This document shows, one piece after another, positions 36,884 through 48,007 of a stretch of 64,000 nt of DNA (the first letter of the stretch is position 1; the number at the start of each line of letters is the position of its first letter). The position numbers were made by a program, and so were the translations under genes. A model generated the notes under the pieces. It was not told the origin of the DNA. It made no database searches and was given only the letters and a program-made list of their open reading frames with translations. Origin of the DNA: Chlorobium sp. GTDB taxonomy: Bacteria > Bacteroidota > Chlorobiia > Chlorobiales > Chlorobiaceae. Location of the stretch: contig SZXZ01000011.1 in NCBI GenBank assembly GCA_005843835.1, positions 1-64,000 of the forward strand, given 5' to 3'.

Positions 36884-38158
36884 TTAATGTACCGAGCATG
36901 AAATACAAGGATCGTAGGATCGCACCAGCATTACACAAAGCCTCTTTATCTCAGCGTCATTTTTTCCTTCCCCTAACGCTTGTTCGGCAATTGCACGCAA
37001 ATCGTAATGAATGTTGGCGTTATTCTGTGTTGTCGGAATAATACAGTTCGCTTGAATCACTTTGCCCTCATTATCGGTCTCAATATGGTGGTACAGAATT
37101 CCACGAGGAGCTTCAACGGCTCCGGTTGCCGAACCGGCTCTCGGTGTATAACTGGTTTTTAACTCCCGCAGCTCCATATCGAGCAATACGCTGGTTAATG
37201 CCTCAGCATCTTCAAGAATATGAGCACACTCAACAAGCTGAGCGATATTGTTCATGAACGGATTATGACAAACAGGTCGGAGTCCAAAGCTTTCAGCAAC
37301 CTCTTTTGCTTTCGGATGAAGCAGATTGTGGTTGTTGTTAAATCGTGCCAGAGCACCCGCGACTGAAGATTCACGACTGAGCCGGGTAAACTTCGAGGTG
37401 GAAAATTCTTTGGTATACTCATTCGTCATCGAAAGATACTCATTCTCATCCCGATTAAAGCCCTCTGACGACATAAGCTGTCCACCGATTGACGGGTAGC
37501 TTGAACCGTTATACAGAGAAATAAATTCAGTTTCACGGATAAAAGCAGGCAGCTTACAAGAGCGGAAAAAAGTACATGCACTTTCAATTGCCGGTTTTGT
37601 GTCACGGATCCTGGTAAGAAGCTTTTGTAACTGTACCTTGTCCGGAGCTTTGCTGATCCCTCCAACTACAAGGCTGACTGGATGAGTGCATCGACCGGTT
37701 GTAACCGTACTTATTTCATTCCCAAGCTCCTTGAGCTGCAGGCCTGCCCTCACAATATCCGGGTGAGAATGAATCAGTGGTAAAATGCTTGACGTATTGG
37801 CAAAATCCGGTGCAACAAGAAAAAAGAGGTGAAGAGCATGGCTTTGAAGGGTTTCTCCATGCATGGCAAGTAGCCGTATCTGTTCTGCTGCTCTTGGAAC
37901 AGTGATGTTCATTGCCCTTTCCAGAGCCCTTATGCTTGCTAGTGCATGTGATATCGAGCAGATTCCGCAGATTCTTGATGTTAAAAAAGGGACCCTTTCG
38001 GTGCTCATTCCTTTCACCATCACCTCAAAAAACCTTGGTGTTTCAACAATTGCCCATTGAGCATCGACAAGCTGGCCATCCTTCACGGTTATGACTATGT
38101 TGGCGTGCCCTTCAACTCTGGTCAAATGATGGATATCTATGGCATAGTCAAGCTTCAT
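36884..38158 (-). CDS. hydA: Group 3b [NiFe]-hydrogenase (sulfhydrogenase) large subunit
   Basis: A 424-residue catalytic subunit. The N-terminal Ni-Fe ligand motif is [12 protein letters not shown] (near residue 60) and the C-terminal motif DPCISCSVH. The reading frame ends in TAA right after this His, so the usual short C-terminal extension cut off by a maturation protease is missing. Group 3b enzymes couple H2 to NADP(H) and can reduce polysulfide. Gene order hydB-hydG-hydD-hydA and the small overlap (11 bases) with hydD match the family. Confidence 0.93.
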   Translation of the reverse strand: MKLDYAIDIHHLTRVEGHANIVITVKDGQLVDAQWAIVETPRFFEVMVKGMSTERVPFLTSRICGICSISHALASIRALERAMNITVPRAAEQIRLLAMHGETLQSHALHLFFLVAPDFANTSSILPLIHSHPDIVRAGLQLKELGNEISTVTTGRCTHPVSLVVGGISKAPDKVQLQKLLTRIRDTKPAIESACTFFRSCKLPAFIRETEFISLYNGSSYPSIGGQLMSSEGFNRDENEYLSMTNEYTKEFSTSKFTRLSRESSVAGALARFNNNHNLLHPKAKEVAESFGLRPVCHNPFMNNIAQLVECAHILEDAEALTSVLLDMELRELKTSYTPRAGSATGAVEAPRGILYHHIETDNEGKVIQANCIIPTTQNNANIHYDLRAIAEQALGEGKNDAEIKRLCVMLVRSYDPCISCSVH

Positions 38159-38912
38159 AGTTTATAAATCCTTCAAAGGCGTTATAAAATGTGATTTTTT
38201 CCCTAAGGTCTTCAAGGTTGAGTTTTCTTTCATTGACCAGTTCCAAAAAAGCAGGCATGTTGATCTCCTCTGAAGGTCCACGGCATCCAAGGCAGGGAGT
38301 TTTTCCTGTTGTACATACTGCATTGCAACCACCGCGTGTGATTGGTCCAAGGCAGATTTCTCCAAGCTCGAACAGGCAGGTATTAAGCTGCGCCTTGCAT
38401 TCAACGCATACAGGGTACTTCGGTAGCGTCACCTGTGACCCGGTAACCAGGCTGACCACAATACGCTCCACCTCTTCTTTGCTGACGGGGCATCCAGGTA
38501 TTGATATATCAACCGTAACAACATCGCTGATCTTTTTGACTGGCAGGGTCTCCACAACCATATCCGGATAAACTTCAGCAACAACCTCCTCTATCGAAAA
38601 TTTGTTTTTCATGCTGTTTACACCTCCAAAACAGGCGCACGTGCCAAAAGCAATAAGGGTTGTCGCCTGACGTCGTATCTTTATAAGCCGATCCACCTCA
38701 TCATGCCTGCTTATGCATCCTTCAATAAATACAATATCGAAATTGTTGTGTTGCTCAGAAGAGAGCTCCCTGAAATTTCTAATGTCGAGCAGCTCAAGAA
38801 AGTTTATAAGCGTTGATTCTCTGTTCGCAAGCTGTAGCTGACAACCCTCACAGCAGGTAAACTCAAACGAAGCGAATTTCAGCTTTTTAAAGGTAAATCC
38901 CTGATGCCTCAT
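38148..38912 (-). CDS. hydD: Group 3b [NiFe]-hydrogenase (sulfhydrogenase) small subunit
   Basis: A 254-residue small subunit with the proximal-cluster Cys motif [11 protein letters not shown] near residue 20, GTCACFGG in the middle, and a Cys-rich C-terminus ([26 protein letters not shown]) for further 4Fe-4S clusters. It has no Tat signal, so the enzyme is cytoplasmic. It passes electrons from HydA to the HydG/HydB module and overlaps hydA by 11 bases. Confidence 0.93.
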   Translation of the reverse strand: MRHQGFTFKKLKFASFEFTCCEGCQLQLANRESTLINFLELLDIRNFRELSSEQHNNFDIVFIEGCISRHDEVDRLIKIRRQATTLIAFGTCACFGGVNSMKNKFSIEEVVAEVYPDMVVETLPVKKISDVVTVDISIPGCPVSKEEVERIVVSLVTGSQVTLPKYPVCVECKAQLNTCLFELGEICLGPITRGGCNAVCTTGKTPCLGCRGPSEEINMPAFLELVNERKLNLEDLREKITFYNAFEGFINYEA

Positions 38913-38922
38913 ATGGATGGTC

Positions 38923-39840
38923 CTAGATTGCTTCCTTGAGATTCATGACCGACCAGTAATCGAAAACCGGGCCATCAACACAGGTAAAAGTTGATCCAAC
39001 CATACAGCGGCAGCATTTGCCCATACCGCAGTGCATCCTTCGTTCCAAAGATACAAACATCCTGTTCATAGGAATGCCGAGCTTATCGAGATAACTGCAT
39101 ACTACCTTGAACATGACAGGAGGCCCGCAGACAATAGCATAGGTAGTTGCAGGATTGATTGTAATATCATTGAAGAGGTCAGTAATCATCCCTGTTCTGC
39201 TGTTCCATTCAGCTGTTCCGTGCTCAACAATGGTATGCAGCCTGATATGGTTGATCATTTCCCATTCATCAAACTGATAGGTAAAGAGCAGCTGCGATGG
39301 TTCTTTAACTCCGTAGAGCACATCAACATTTTCAAATCGCTCCCTGTGCTCGTTGATCCACGAAAGGGGTGAGCGTAACGGTGCCATACCAAGTCCACCG
39401 GCAATTAAAAGGATGTTGTTGCCGGACATTTCATCCATAGGAAATGACGATCCGAAAGGGCCTCTTACGGCGACATAAGCACCCTTTTCAACATTAAAAA
39501 GGGCAGAAGTTACGTGACCTGCTTTACGGATGCAAAGTTCCAGAAACTCATGGTTGCTGCACGAGCTTGAAATCGAGATAGGTACCTCTCCATAACCCGG
39601 AAGTTCCAGCATAAGAAACTGACCGGGCCTGAACCTGAAAATTTCGCGTTCCCGAGACTCAAGAATATGAAGCTGAAAAAGCTTTTCCTGTTCAGTAAGG
39701 CGGACTATATTGGTGATGGAGCATTTATATCCCATGTCGGTTTTCATAATCTCCGACCGACGGTTGAAATCCGGTATAGAAGCGGCAAAAGCCTCCCGGT
39801 TTATGTCCTGCCGGGGGATAACGAAACGTTTGTCAGGCAT
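38923..39840 (-). CDS. hydG: Sulfhydrogenase gamma subunit, FAD/NAD(P)-binding
   Basis: About 305 residues, ferredoxin-NADP reductase-like. FAD binding: [23 protein letters not shown](P) binding: [15 protein letters not shown]-terminal 2Fe-2S motif [14 protein letters not shown] with a later TCVDGPVF matches the PyrK-type ferredoxin site. It exchanges electrons with NADP(H). The frame is open to 39930, but the strong AGAAGGA site places the start at [12 protein letters not shown] (39840), overlapping hydB by 40 bases. Confidence 0.9.
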   Translation of the reverse strand: MPDKRFVIPRQDINREAFAASIPDFNRRSEIMKTDMGYKCSITNIVRLTEQEKLFQLHILESREREIFRFRPGQFLMLELPGYGEVPISISSSCSNHEFLELCIRKAGHVTSALFNVEKGAYVAVRGPFGSSFPMDEMSGNNILLIAGGLGMAPLRSPLSWINEHRERFENVDVLYGVKEPSQLLFTYQFDEWEMINHIRLHTIVEHGTAEWNSRTGMITDLFNDITINPATTYAIVCGPPVMFKVVCSYLDKLGIPMNRMFVSLERRMHCGMGKCCRCMVGSTFTCVDGPVFDYWSVMNLKEAI

Positions 39841-40880
39841 GATTCCTTCTCCATTCTGAGATCGTTTATGACATCTTTGGGATTGATTCCGGCAAGACAT
39901 GCTCTTCCACAACGGTTGCATCCTACGCAAATCTGCTGATTGGCATTTTCAGCAAATCCACGGTGCTGATGATAATACCGGTATTTCAGTCGGTCACCAT
40001 TTTTTGGACGGAAATTATGTCCACCTGCAACAACAGCAAAATCAACGAGGTTACAGGAATAGAGTCTTTTCTGCCGGGTTGCACCGTTCAGATCAATAGC
40101 AAATGATTCCTCGACTGAGTAACAATAGCACGTTGGACATACCATCGCGCAAGTGCCGCAACTAAGACATTTGTTACCCCATTTTTCCCAGACGGGGGAG
40201 TCGAACTCAATGTCGAGAATGCTCGGAAGTGCGGTTACATCAACTTCCGAGAGAAAACTGTTTGAAATAAGTTTACGCCGCTCCACAAGACGGCAGTTGT
40301 CTTCGTCATGAGGGTCTCGGGTATTGAACTCTTTGAGAAAGTTGAAAGCTTTTGACGAGTTAATTGACAAATAGTACTCCTCACCAATATCAGAACAAAA
40401 AAGATTAAAGCCAGTTTGGACAGAGTGATGATTCATTGACTTACAAAAGCAGTCTGGACGCGGTAAATGGTCCATACCGATCACAAAGGTATTTTTGCGT
40501 TTTCCGAGATAATACGGTGAAGGGAAGTGGCCGTTTAAAAGAACATCATCAAGAATGTTTAATGCGCTTATGTCACAGGGTCTCAGTCCGATGAGAACAA
40601 TGGGGTTGGTATCGTAGTTTATATGCTGATTCCAATCTTGACCATGAAAGGCAAAACGTGACAACTCCTCTCGAAACGGGAGAAAAAAATGTTTGGCCGA
40701 TGATGCTGTCGCTGTATAGTCGAAGGCAATATCATCAAACGATGTTACTGGTAAAAAATGGTAAACTGCATCTCCACGGATGTCAGAGTCAACCTGCCGA
40801 GGCCCGAAAGAGGGATTATTCAGGACCAGGGTATCAATAAACCTTTTGAACTCTGCTTTTGAAATGACTTTGTATATCAT
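39801..40880 (-). CDS. hydB: Sulfhydrogenase beta subunit, 4Fe-4S electron-transfer
   Basis: About 359 residues. Two ferredoxin-like clusters lie in the C-terminal half: [16 protein letters not shown] and [14 protein letters not shown]. The N-terminal region ([35 protein letters not shown]) is typical of the HydB/HyhB family. An AAAGGAG site directly before [11 protein letters not shown] decides the start at 40880; the frame is open upstream to 40961. It heads the hydBGDA operon. Confidence 0.92.
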   Translation of the reverse strand: MIYKVISKAEFKRFIDTLVLNNPSFGPRQVDSDIRGDAVYHFLPVTSFDDIAFDYTATASSAKHFFLPFREELSRFAFHGQDWNQHINYDTNPIVLIGLRPCDISALNILDDVLLNGHFPSPYYLGKRKNTFVIGMDHLPRPDCFCKSMNHHSVQTGFNLFCSDIGEEYYLSINSSKAFNFLKEFNTRDPHDEDNCRLVERRKLISNSFLSEVDVTALPSILDIEFDSPVWEKWGNKCLSCGTCAMVCPTCYCYSVEESFAIDLNGATRQKRLYSCNLVDFAVVAGGHNFRPKNGDRLKYRYYHQHRGFAENANQQICVGCNRCGRACLAGINPKDVINDLRMEKESCLTNVSLSPGRT

Positions 40881-41011
40881 CCCGTCACACTCCTTTCCCG
40901 TTGGTTTTGAAGAATAGAGTTCGTTTACAAAAGCGAGGATGCCTTTTGTTGAAAGGTACACAAAACCTTTCTGTTAGCACAAAACAGAAGGGGTAGATCT
41001 ACGGTTTTTGT

Positions 41012-42274
41012 TCAGGGTCTTTTTTCAAGAACGTAGACCTTGTCGTTTTTTCTGACTTTAGAACATTTAACGGTAACACTGTTACCTTTAACGGCATCTC
41101 TTGCAGGCAGATCGTTTGTATAAAAAGTTTCAGCTATCACGGTTACTACTCCGGTTTTTGGTCCAAGTATAGAGAGTTTCTCGTTACTTTTCAGGCCACG
41201 GGCGAATATAAGGATTTCAGCAATCCCGGCTTTCGGGTAATACTTTTTCACATCGCCGATATAGATTTTTTTTTCTTCAGCTAATGAGCCGTATTCTCTG
41301 GTCCATGCTTCAAAAGGTTTTCCAAAATAAAACCCTTCCGAAAACCCACGGTTATAAACAAGGGCAAGCTCCTGTTTAAGTTGAGCGGTCAATCGGTTAA
41401 ATGCTGTTCTGAATTCTCTATCGTTACGGTGGTTTTTGCAAAAGTCAATGGCCTTACGGTAAGCCGTGGTGACAATATGGACATATTCAGGACTGCGACT
41501 TCTTCCTTCAATCTTGAACGCATTGATTCCTGCATCCATGAGGACATCCAGAAATTCGATACTGCAGAGATCTTTAGGGCTCATCACATAATCAGTACCA
41601 ATCTCAAGTTCTTCATTCTCTTCCGGGTCAGTAATAATATACTGTCTGCGGCAAGGCTGAACGCACTGTCCGCGGTTAGCCGATCGGCCAAAAAGCTCCT
41701 GAGACATAAAGCATCGGCCTGAAACAGCAACGCACATCGCACCGTGAACAAAACATTCAATCTGCACGTCAAGCTGCTCGGAAGCTATTTTTCCTGTAAT
41801 ATGGCGAACTTGTTCAAGGGTGAGCTCCCGGGCCAGCACTATCATTTTTGCTCCTAGTCCGGCATAAAATTTTACCGCACTATAGTTGCTTACTGAAGCC
41901 TGTGTTGAAATATGAAACGGCATAGCTGCTTTGCGGCAAGCCTCTATAACTGCCATGTCCGAGCATATTACAGCATCAAAACCTGCAGTTTTAGCAGCTA
42001 AAACGGTCGCTGTCATTTTTTTAAGTTCGCCGTCATATACAATAGTATTTAATGCGATATACCCTTTGGCATTGAACTCCTTGCAGAGGGCATGAAGTCT
42101 AGGAAAGTCTTCAACGGTAAAGTTACTGCTTCCTGCACGCATGTTATAGCCTTCGGCTCCAAAATAAACAGCATCAGCGCCAGCCTTCAGTGCAGTTCTC
42201 AAAGAGGTCATGTCACCGGCAGGTGCAATCAGTTCAATATTTTTTTCCTGCATTCCAAGCGTTCTAGAGTTCAT
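41012..42274 (-). CDS. Peptidase U32 family protein (TrhP/RlhA-like)
   Basis: A 420-residue U32 protein: [31 protein letters not shown] at the N-terminus (split here only to show the motif IELIAPAGD and AVYFGAE), [22 protein letters not shown], and the Cys cluster [28 protein letters not shown] that likely binds Fe-S. Although named peptidases, characterised members (TrhP, RlhA) hydroxylate tRNA or rRNA pyrimidines using prephenate. Which RNA is modified cannot be told. An alternative Met lies seven codons in. Confidence 0.87.
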   Translation of the reverse strand: MNSRTLGMQEKNIELIAPAGDMTSLRTALKAGADAVYFGAEGYNMRAGSSNFTVEDFPRLHALCKEFNAKGYIALNTIVYDGELKKMTATVLAAKTAGFDAVICSDMAVIEACRKAAMPFHISTQASVSNYSAVKFYAGLGAKMIVLARELTLEQVRHITGKIASEQLDVQIECFVHGAMCVAVSGRCFMSQELFGRSANRGQCVQPCRRQYIITDPEENEELEIGTDYVMSPKDLCSIEFLDVLMDAGINAFKIEGRSRSPEYVHIVTTAYRKAIDFCKNHRNDREFRTAFNRLTAQLKQELALVYNRGFSEGFYFGKPFEAWTREYGSLAEEKKIYIGDVKKYYPKAGIAEILIFARGLKSNEKLSILGPKTGVVTVIAETFYTNDLPARDAVKGNSVTVKCSKVRKNDKVYVLEKRP

Positions 42275-42979
42275 TATTTTCAGGGTAATTCAAATCCTTT
42301 AGTGTTTCTAAACTATGATAATCTATCAGAAATTCTGAATACGTAAGAGCATCTTTTAGTTCATGCAGTTGAAGTGGAGCCTAAACGAAGCAACAACAAC
42401 TGCAAAGAGAAACTGTTCCTTAAGGCTGGTATTAAAATGTTATACCTGGAAATCGATGACTTTAATGTAGTATTCGCATAAAAGCGGCACATAAATTGAA
42501 TTTTTATACGAGATCGGAAACAGGATATTTCCAGTCGAAGTGAAATCAGGCATTAGAGGTACCATAAAATCGCTGCACTCCTATGTCATAAAAAAACAAG
42601 CAGATCTCGCCATCCGAATCAGTTCTTCAAAACCCTCTATTCATGAACTCACAGCAAAAGTGAACATGCAGGCGAAAACGTTCAAGCTTGTCAATATTCC
42701 TTTTTATATGATTAATAATCTTGAAGGTATAATTAACGAGGCAATCATGCCTGCGTGACCAATGCCAGGGTAACAAAGTAACTGGCTGTGGAAACTCAGT
42801 GACAGGTCGGTTTTGAGTAGATAAGAGCTCTCTGTAAATCCGTCTGCTATATTTCACTAAGAACACGTAAATTCTGTGAATGGAGCACGAAGGGGAAGAA
42901 GCATCAAATTTGATATCTCAAAAGTTTCGTCCTGGTTGCAATTCTTCATCATAACCATATAACACGAAGACCTGAAACA
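42275..42979. other. About 700 bases with no confident gene
   Basis: The region between the U32 gene and the membrane protein gene is the longest apparently empty stretch of the window. It holds a 14-codon ORF near 42437-42481 (MLYLEIDDFNVVFA), the GTG-started 72-codon ORF at 42540 noted separately, and short inverted repeats without T-runs. I see no tRNA, RNA gene or repeat. It may contain decayed coding sequence or an undetected RNA. Confidence 0.45.
42540..42758 (+). CDS. Doubtful small ORF
   Basis: A 72-codon ORF starting with GTG. Its product (IKSLHSYVIKKQADLAIRIS..., FKLVNIPFYMINNLEGIINE) has a protein-like residue mix, but no clear ribosome site and no recognised family. It could be a small unknown gene or part of a decayed one. 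Confidence 0.2.
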   Translation: MKSGIRGTIKSLHSYVIKKQADLAIRISSSKPSIHELTAKVNMQAKTFKLVNIPFYMINNLEGIINEAIMPA

Positions 42980-43789
42980 ATGAATGAACGTTTATTCTTG
43001 AAACTTTTGCTTGTTCTTTTTTTAGGACTTATTGCAGCGGAAATCGTTGTTGTGTCGCTATTTGGCTTGAAACTTGAGCTGATTCTTTTGTGTTTCATAA
43101 TCGCGGCAGCCCTTACAGGAATTCTTTTTGTTGTAAGACTGCTTTTTAGTGAGCGCCCTGATATTGACTCTGTTTCCGTGCGTCGCGCAAAACAAAAGAG
43201 TAACCATATCATGCAGGATCGTCTTAAGGAGTATACTGTTGACGAGGAGTTTCTTGGTGCAAACGCTTTCAGTCATGGAAAAGGCAACTCTCAAAAATTC
43301 TCCGATAAGGAACCCCATGTGTTAAAACCGGATATCCAGAAACCACCTGTGTTGACTTCAATAGAAGAAGCAATCAGAGTGCATGCAGAAATGTACGGTG
43401 GGCTTGATGAGTTGCAGAAGATGATTCAAAAAATTGATGAGACCTCATTCGAGCGGCTTCTAGCAAAAGCGGGGTTTGGCAGAATTTCAAGAGAGGAGAT
43501 AATACTTCAGATCGCACTCATGGCTAATAGTGAACTGGATTCTGTTGAGACTAACAGGGAACAGCAGTGTATCCTTGATGGCCATTCAATGGACAGAGAT
43601 AGTTTCGATGAGTATATCCGGAGATGCATGAATGTCTCAGATGAGGAATCAGAGGCGTCGGATAAAGGCTTTTCTGTTGAACTCGATCAGGAAGGACTTT
43701 CTCGGGGAACAGGCCCCATGCCTGCTGATTTCTCCCACGACCCGAAAGCAGTGTTTTCAAAGCTCAATAAACAGGGAAAGAACTCATGA
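42980..43789 (+). CDS. Uncharacterised protein with two N-terminal membrane helices
   Basis: A 269-residue protein. Two membrane helices are close together at the N-terminus (FLKLLLVLFLGLIAAEIVVV and LELILLCFIIAAALTGILFV), followed by a cytoplasmic, mostly helical and acidic region. No family recognised. Its stop overlaps the start of the TrmH gene (ATGA), so the two are translated together and may be functionally connected. Confidence 0.65.
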   Translation: MNERLFLKLLLVLFLGLIAAEIVVVSLFGLKLELILLCFIIAAALTGILFVVRLLFSERPDIDSVSVRRAKQKSNHIMQDRLKEYTVDEEFLGANAFSHGKGNSQKFSDKEPHVLKPDIQKPPVLTSIEEAIRVHAEMYGGLDELQKMIQKIDETSFERLLAKAGFGRISREEIILQIALMANSELDSVETNREQQCILDGHSMDRDSFDEYIRRCMNVSDEESEASDKGFSVELDQEGLSRGTGPMPADFSHDPKAVFSKLNKQGKNS

Positions 43790-44595
43790 AGCCGCTTGAA
43801 GTCCCTTCGTTAAGCAAGGCAAAGCTCAAGCAGTTTATTAAACTCCATCAAAAAAAGGTAAGGGATTCAGAAGGGCTTTTTCTTGCTGAAGGCCTGCGTA
43901 CAGTCAGAGAACTCGCTCTTAACCTCCCTGATGAAGGAATGCTTGTTGCACTGATGTTCAGGGAGGGAGATGCGGAAAGTGATTGTTTTCTGTTGCAGCA
44001 TAAGGAAAAGCTTTTTTCAATCAGTGACCGTGATTGTTCCCAGCTTTCCGGCACATCGACACCGCAAGGAATTTTCGGAGTTTTTCGCCAGCAGAAATTG
44101 ATTGAACAAAACGCCGAGCCTTATATCGAAACTCTCGGAAAATCATTTATTGTTGCTCTCGATGATGTCCAGGACCCCGGTAATGTGGGCACTATACTCA
44201 GAACAGCGGTCTGGTTCGGTGCTGATGCATTGATCTGCAGTTCGGCTACTGCCGACAGGTATAATGCAAAAGCGGTTCGCTCATGTGCAGGGAGCATATA
44301 TGGTATCCGCCATTACAGTGTTGAGCACCTTGCTGATGAACTCCGAAGGCTTCAGAAAATTGGTTATTCCGTTATTTCCGCATCTCTTGATGGACAAGAT
44401 TTCAGAGATATCAGCATCTGGCCAAAAAAACAGATACTGGTAATCGGAAACGAAGCGAACGGTGTACATGAGACGGTAAAAGGGTTAAGCGATCTGCTTG
44501 TCAGAATACCACATCAGGGCCAGAAAGTTCGGGTTGAATCACTGAATGCCTCAGTTTCAGCGGCCATCCTCATCGAACGGATGACACTTTCCTGA
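43786..44595 (+). CDS. TrmH/SpoU-family RNA 2'-O-methyltransferase
   Basis: A 269-residue SPOUT methyltransferase. The N-terminal L30e-like domain (DSEGLFLAEGLRTVREL) recognises RNA, and the C-terminal knot has motif 1 LDDVQDPGNVGTILRTA, motif 2 LVIGNEANGV and motif 3 HQGQKVRVESLNASVSAAIL. It methylates ribose in rRNA or tRNA; the exact site is unknown (RlmB- or TsnR-like). It is translationally coupled to the upstream membrane protein gene. Confidence 0.92.
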   Translation: MKPLEVPSLSKAKLKQFIKLHQKKVRDSEGLFLAEGLRTVRELALNLPDEGMLVALMFREGDAESDCFLLQHKEKLFSISDRDCSQLSGTSTPQGIFGVFRQQKLIEQNAEPYIETLGKSFIVALDDVQDPGNVGTILRTAVWFGADALICSSATADRYNAKAVRSCAGSIYGIRHYSVEHLADELRRLQKIGYSVISASLDGQDFRDISIWPKKQILVIGNEANGVHETVKGLSDLLVRIPHQGQKVRVESLNASVSAAILIERMTLS

Positions 44596-44605
44596 AATGC
44601 TCCTC

Positions 44606-45445
44606 TCACACCAGAAGCACAGGATAGTCTATCTCATCAATCAGTTTATGTACCGCCTCCCTCGAGATATTCATATTTTCGCTCAATACAAGCAGACCGG
44701 AATCAACCAGACGGATTGCGCGTGATAGTGTTTTCAGGTTGTTCAGAGGGAGCTGATGATAAAAAATAATGCTGTGCAATGGAGGAATTATCGTTTCCGA
44801 CAATTTAAGTTCCATCATCATACCCTCTTCGTGGGTTTCACCAAGTATAAGCACGTTTAGTGTAATACCCGGATGTGCCAGATCAAGAGCAATAGTAAGG
44901 GCTTTTTTGGAGCCATCAGAGCCATCATAAAGTACTAATAACGGCCACTTTTTTACCGAAAAGCCAGGTCGAATAAGTAAGACAGGTTTTTTCCCTTCAG
45001 TAAGAGCTTTTTTCGCTGTCGACCCCAATCCTTTTCGGCAGGTCGGCGACCTTCCACTGCGCCCCAGAACAAGAAGATCCGCATCTACAGCTGCAAGAAT
45101 CACTTCTGCTGGAACCATACCCCGACATATCCTGAATGAGTGTTTTAGCATAAACTTTTCAGCGATACGCTGCAAAGCTTCATGTGCGGCTCTTGCCTGT
45201 AATTTAAGGGATCGCTCAAGTTGCGAAGAGTCAATTTTCTCAGGCTCAGTCGTGTACATACGGATTTCATGGCAAAAGGGAAGTTCAGCCATTCGGAGTA
45301 GATTGATATCTTCAACAAAAATACCGGTAAGATCAGCGTGCATTAGCCTGGCAATTTCCGCCGCAGCCGTCAGCGAGGCCATGCTGTGCGGTGAACAGTC
45401 AAGAGCAACAGCGATATGACGAATAATGTTGCTCTTAGTTATCAT
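44606..45445 (-). CDS. Universal stress protein with two Usp domains
   Basis: About 280 residues, a tandem UspA protein. Domain 1 begins [18 protein letters not shown] and includes the nucleotide-binding loop [20 protein letters not shown]; domain 2 begins [20 protein letters not shown]. Usp proteins help in stress survival, often binding ATP. The Met at 45445 (MITKSN) overlaps the end of the Lon-like gene by 11 bases, so the two are coupled. Confidence 0.88.
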   Translation of the reverse strand: MITKSNIIRHIAVALDCSPHSMASLTAAAEIARLMHADLTGIFVEDINLLRMAELPFCHEIRMYTTEPEKIDSSQLERSLKLQARAAHEALQRIAEKFMLKHSFRICRGMVPAEVILAAVDADLLVLGRSGRSPTCRKGLGSTAKKALTEGKKPVLLIRPGFSVKKWPLLVLYDGSDGSKKALTIALDLAHPGITLNVLILGETHEEGMMMELKLSETIIPPLHSIIFYHQLPLNNLKTLSRAIRLVDSGLLVLSENMNISREAVHKLIDEIDYPVLLV

Positions 45446-47852
45446 CGGAAGATGCATTGAATATTTTCAGTTTTTCCGCCATTTCTGTCAGTCGTGCAAC
45501 TGCCATCCCGTTTATAGTGTTGGGCGGGTACTTCCCGGTTTTATCAAGTTCTCCGGCAGGTATGCCTGTTAGAATCTCAATTCCCTCATCCACAACCGAT
45601 ACCGGGAAAATAGAAAAGAGACCTTGTCTGACAGCTGCAACAACATCGTTGCGGAGCATAAGATTTACTGTATTCGATATCGGTATCAGAACACCTTGTT
45701 TTCCTGTCAAACCCCTCGCTTTGCAAAGATCAAAATAACCTTCGATTTTTTCGTTTACTCCGCCTATTGCCTGTACTTCACCATTCTGGTTCACTGAACC
45801 GGTAACAGCAAACCATTGCCTGATTGGAGCACCTGATATGGCAGAGAGCAAAGCATACAATTCGGCAGAAGAAGCGCTGTCGCCTTCTACACCGCTGTAT
45901 GACTGCTCAAAAACAAGTGATGCCGACAGCGACAGCGGTTGTTGAATACCAAAACGTGCGCCAAGATATCCTGAAAGAATCATCACACCTTTTGAGTGGA
46001 TAGGCCCACCCAATTCAACTTCACGTTCGATATCAATGACGTCACCTTTTCCGAGACGCACTCTCGCTGTAATTCTGGCGGGATGTCCAAAGCTCTGTCC
46101 GGCAAGAGAATAAATTGCAAGCCCGTTTATCTGGCCAATGGTTTCGGACTCCGTATCAATGAGAATGGAGTTTCTCAGAGTTGCCTCTCTGATTTTTTCG
46201 CTGATTCTGGATGATCGAAAGATTTTTGCATCAATAGCGTGTTGCACGTCATCTGCCAGAACGATCTCCCTTGATGCAGCAGTGGCATAATAATCGGACT
46301 CATGCACCAGATCGCAAATGCTTTGAATGTGAGCAGTCAGTTTTGTTGCATCCCCGGCAAGCCTGCTACCTTGTTCAACTACCCGTGCTACAGCGCTTCT
46401 GTCAAAATGATGCAGGTTATCCTTTTCTACAATTGAGCTTATAATGCGGGCGTAGGTAAGCTTTCCGTCAAAATCACCAGACAGTTCATCTTCGAAATCT
46501 GCAGCAACCTTGAAAAGCTCTGTAAAGTCAGGGTCGTAAACGCTGAGGAGGTAGTAAAGGTGGCGTTCTCCAAGCAGAATTACCTTCACATCAAGGGGTA
46601 TTGCTTCGGGTTCAAGAGATACTGTGCTAACAAGGCTATAGAGCTGGGCAAGAGATTCAATACGGATTTGACGAGTCCTGAGAGCTTTTTTTAAAGCTTC
46701 ATAAGCAAACGGCTCGGCCAGAAGTCTTCTGGCATCAATGAGAAGATATCCTCCGTTTGCCCTGTGAAGAGCTCCATGCTTGATAAGGGTAAAGTCAGTG
46801 ACCAGTGTACCCATTTGAGCAATGTGTTCAATATCACCAACAAGATTGTGACATGCCGGTTTATCTTCATAGACGATCGGTGCCCCTTTGGTGTTGCTGT
46901 TGTCAACAATAACGTTAACCCGATATCGGTTAAACGCAGGCCCTTTCTGTAAAAATTTTCCCGAAAATATTCCTGGAATCAACTCTCTTGGATCAGATTC
47001 TTTTTCAAGGAACTGGGCAAAATTCTCTATGAGGTCTGTTTCTACGGTTTCAAGATATAAGACGACCTCTTCAAGTGTTTCAAAATTTTTTCTGACCTCT
47101 GCCATAAGCGGTTTGACCGCAAAACTGGCAATGTTGCGGTTAAGATCCTTAATTTTTTCTTGGGTTTCTCGTTGCCATTTAGGGATCTGTGCCATAATGG
47201 ACTGCATCGCTGTTTTAAGTTCAACGATTTTCTCCTCAATCGACTCACGTTCTTCTTTTTTCAGCATCATGAACTCTTCCGGTTTCAGGACTTCTCCATC
47301 TTTTTCAGGAGCAAAAGCAAACCCGGCAGGGGTTCTTATGAGCGCTACATGGTGTTCAGTTGCGTTTTTTTCCAGTTCACCTATGGCTTCTGCCTGCTGT
47401 TCCTGAAATTTTTCACGGATATCCTTTTCCTGAGCCTGATATTCGTCACTGCTGAATGCCGCAGGAATTACTGTAAACAGCACCTCAAGAAGGTGTTCCA
47501 TATTGCTGGAAAGCGAACATGCCTTTCCTGCAGGGAGTCTCAAGGCCTTTGGATGGCGAGGTTTGTCAAAGTTATTGACATAGCACCAGTCAGAAGGAAC
47601 AGGTGCACCCGGTGTTATATCGCTGAGAAAGTGCATAATTGCACTTTGTTTGCCTGTACCATTCGGTCCAAGTGCAAAAAGGTTGAATCCGTTCTGTTTA
47701 ATTCCCATACTGAAGGTAATTGCTTCAAATGCTCTCTCTTGACCAGTGGTTTTAACGGGTCCGTCAAGTTCGGCAGTCGTGTTGAAGCTGAATTCCAGAG
47801 GGTTACAGATTCTGTAAAGTTCTTCAGGTGTAAGTTTTGAAGGTATTGCCAT
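45435..47852 (-). CDS. Lon-related ATP-dependent protease (LonB/LonC type with AAA_32)
   Basis: An 805-residue protease. The Walker A motif GPNGTGKQ is at residues 62-68 region. A coiled-coil insert lies at about residues 140-240. The AAA part continues with [21 protein letters not shown]. The S16 protease domain holds the Ser in [16 protein letters not shown] and the Lys in [15 protein letters not shown]. It is not the classical LonA: the N-terminal LAN domain is absent. It degrades proteins in the cytoplasm, substrates unknown. Translationally coupled to the universal stress protein. Confidence 0.9.
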   Translation of the reverse strand: MAIPSKLTPEELYRICNPLEFSFNTTAELDGPVKTTGQERAFEAITFSMGIKQNGFNLFALGPNGTGKQSAIMHFLSDITPGAPVPSDWCYVNNFDKPRHPKALRLPAGKACSLSSNMEHLLEVLFTVIPAAFSSDEYQAQEKDIREKFQEQQAEAIGELEKNATEHHVALIRTPAGFAFAPEKDGEVLKPEEFMMLKKEERESIEEKIVELKTAMQSIMAQIPKWQRETQEKIKDLNRNIASFAVKPLMAEVRKNFETLEEVVLYLETVETDLIENFAQFLEKESDPRELIPGIFSGKFLQKGPAFNRYRVNVIVDNSNTKGAPIVYEDKPACHNLVGDIEHIAQMGTLVTDFTLIKHGALHRANGGYLLIDARRLLAEPFAYEALKKALRTRQIRIESLAQLYSLVSTVSLEPEAIPLDVKVILLGERHLYYLLSVYDPDFTELFKVAADFEDELSGDFDGKLTYARIISSIVEKDNLHHFDRSAVARVVEQGSRLAGDATKLTAHIQSICDLVHESDYYATAASREIVLADDVQHAIDAKIFRSSRISEKIREATLRNSILIDTESETIGQINGLAIYSLAGQSFGHPARITARVRLGKGDVIDIEREVELGGPIHSKGVMILSGYLGARFGIQQPLSLSASLVFEQSYSGVEGDSASSAELYALLSAISGAPIRQWFAVTGSVNQNGEVQAIGGVNEKIEGYFDLCKARGLTGKQGVLIPISNTVNLMLRNDVVAAVRQGLFSIFPVSVVDEGIEILTGIPAGELDKTGKYPPNTINGMAVARLTEMAEKLKIFNASSDDN

Positions 47853-48007
47853 AAACGATCGTTCCTGGTTGGGGTTGATCTTGTGCTGGTCGCCTTATTA
47901 TTACTTATAAGATACAAAAACCCTCTCAACAACTCGTATCGTTTTGTGGACTCTACAAGTGCGATGATATGAGATAATTGTTTAAAAAAAACAGGCAGGG
48001 TGGATCT

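Noticed and set aside
42627-42866. 79-codon minus-strand frame in the large gap
   Set aside because: No ribosome site, no family resemblance, and it overlaps another equally weak frame.
47160-47840. 226-codon open frame on the plus strand
   Set aside because: Antisense to the Lon-like protease and full of Phe, Cys and Arg from reversed codons.
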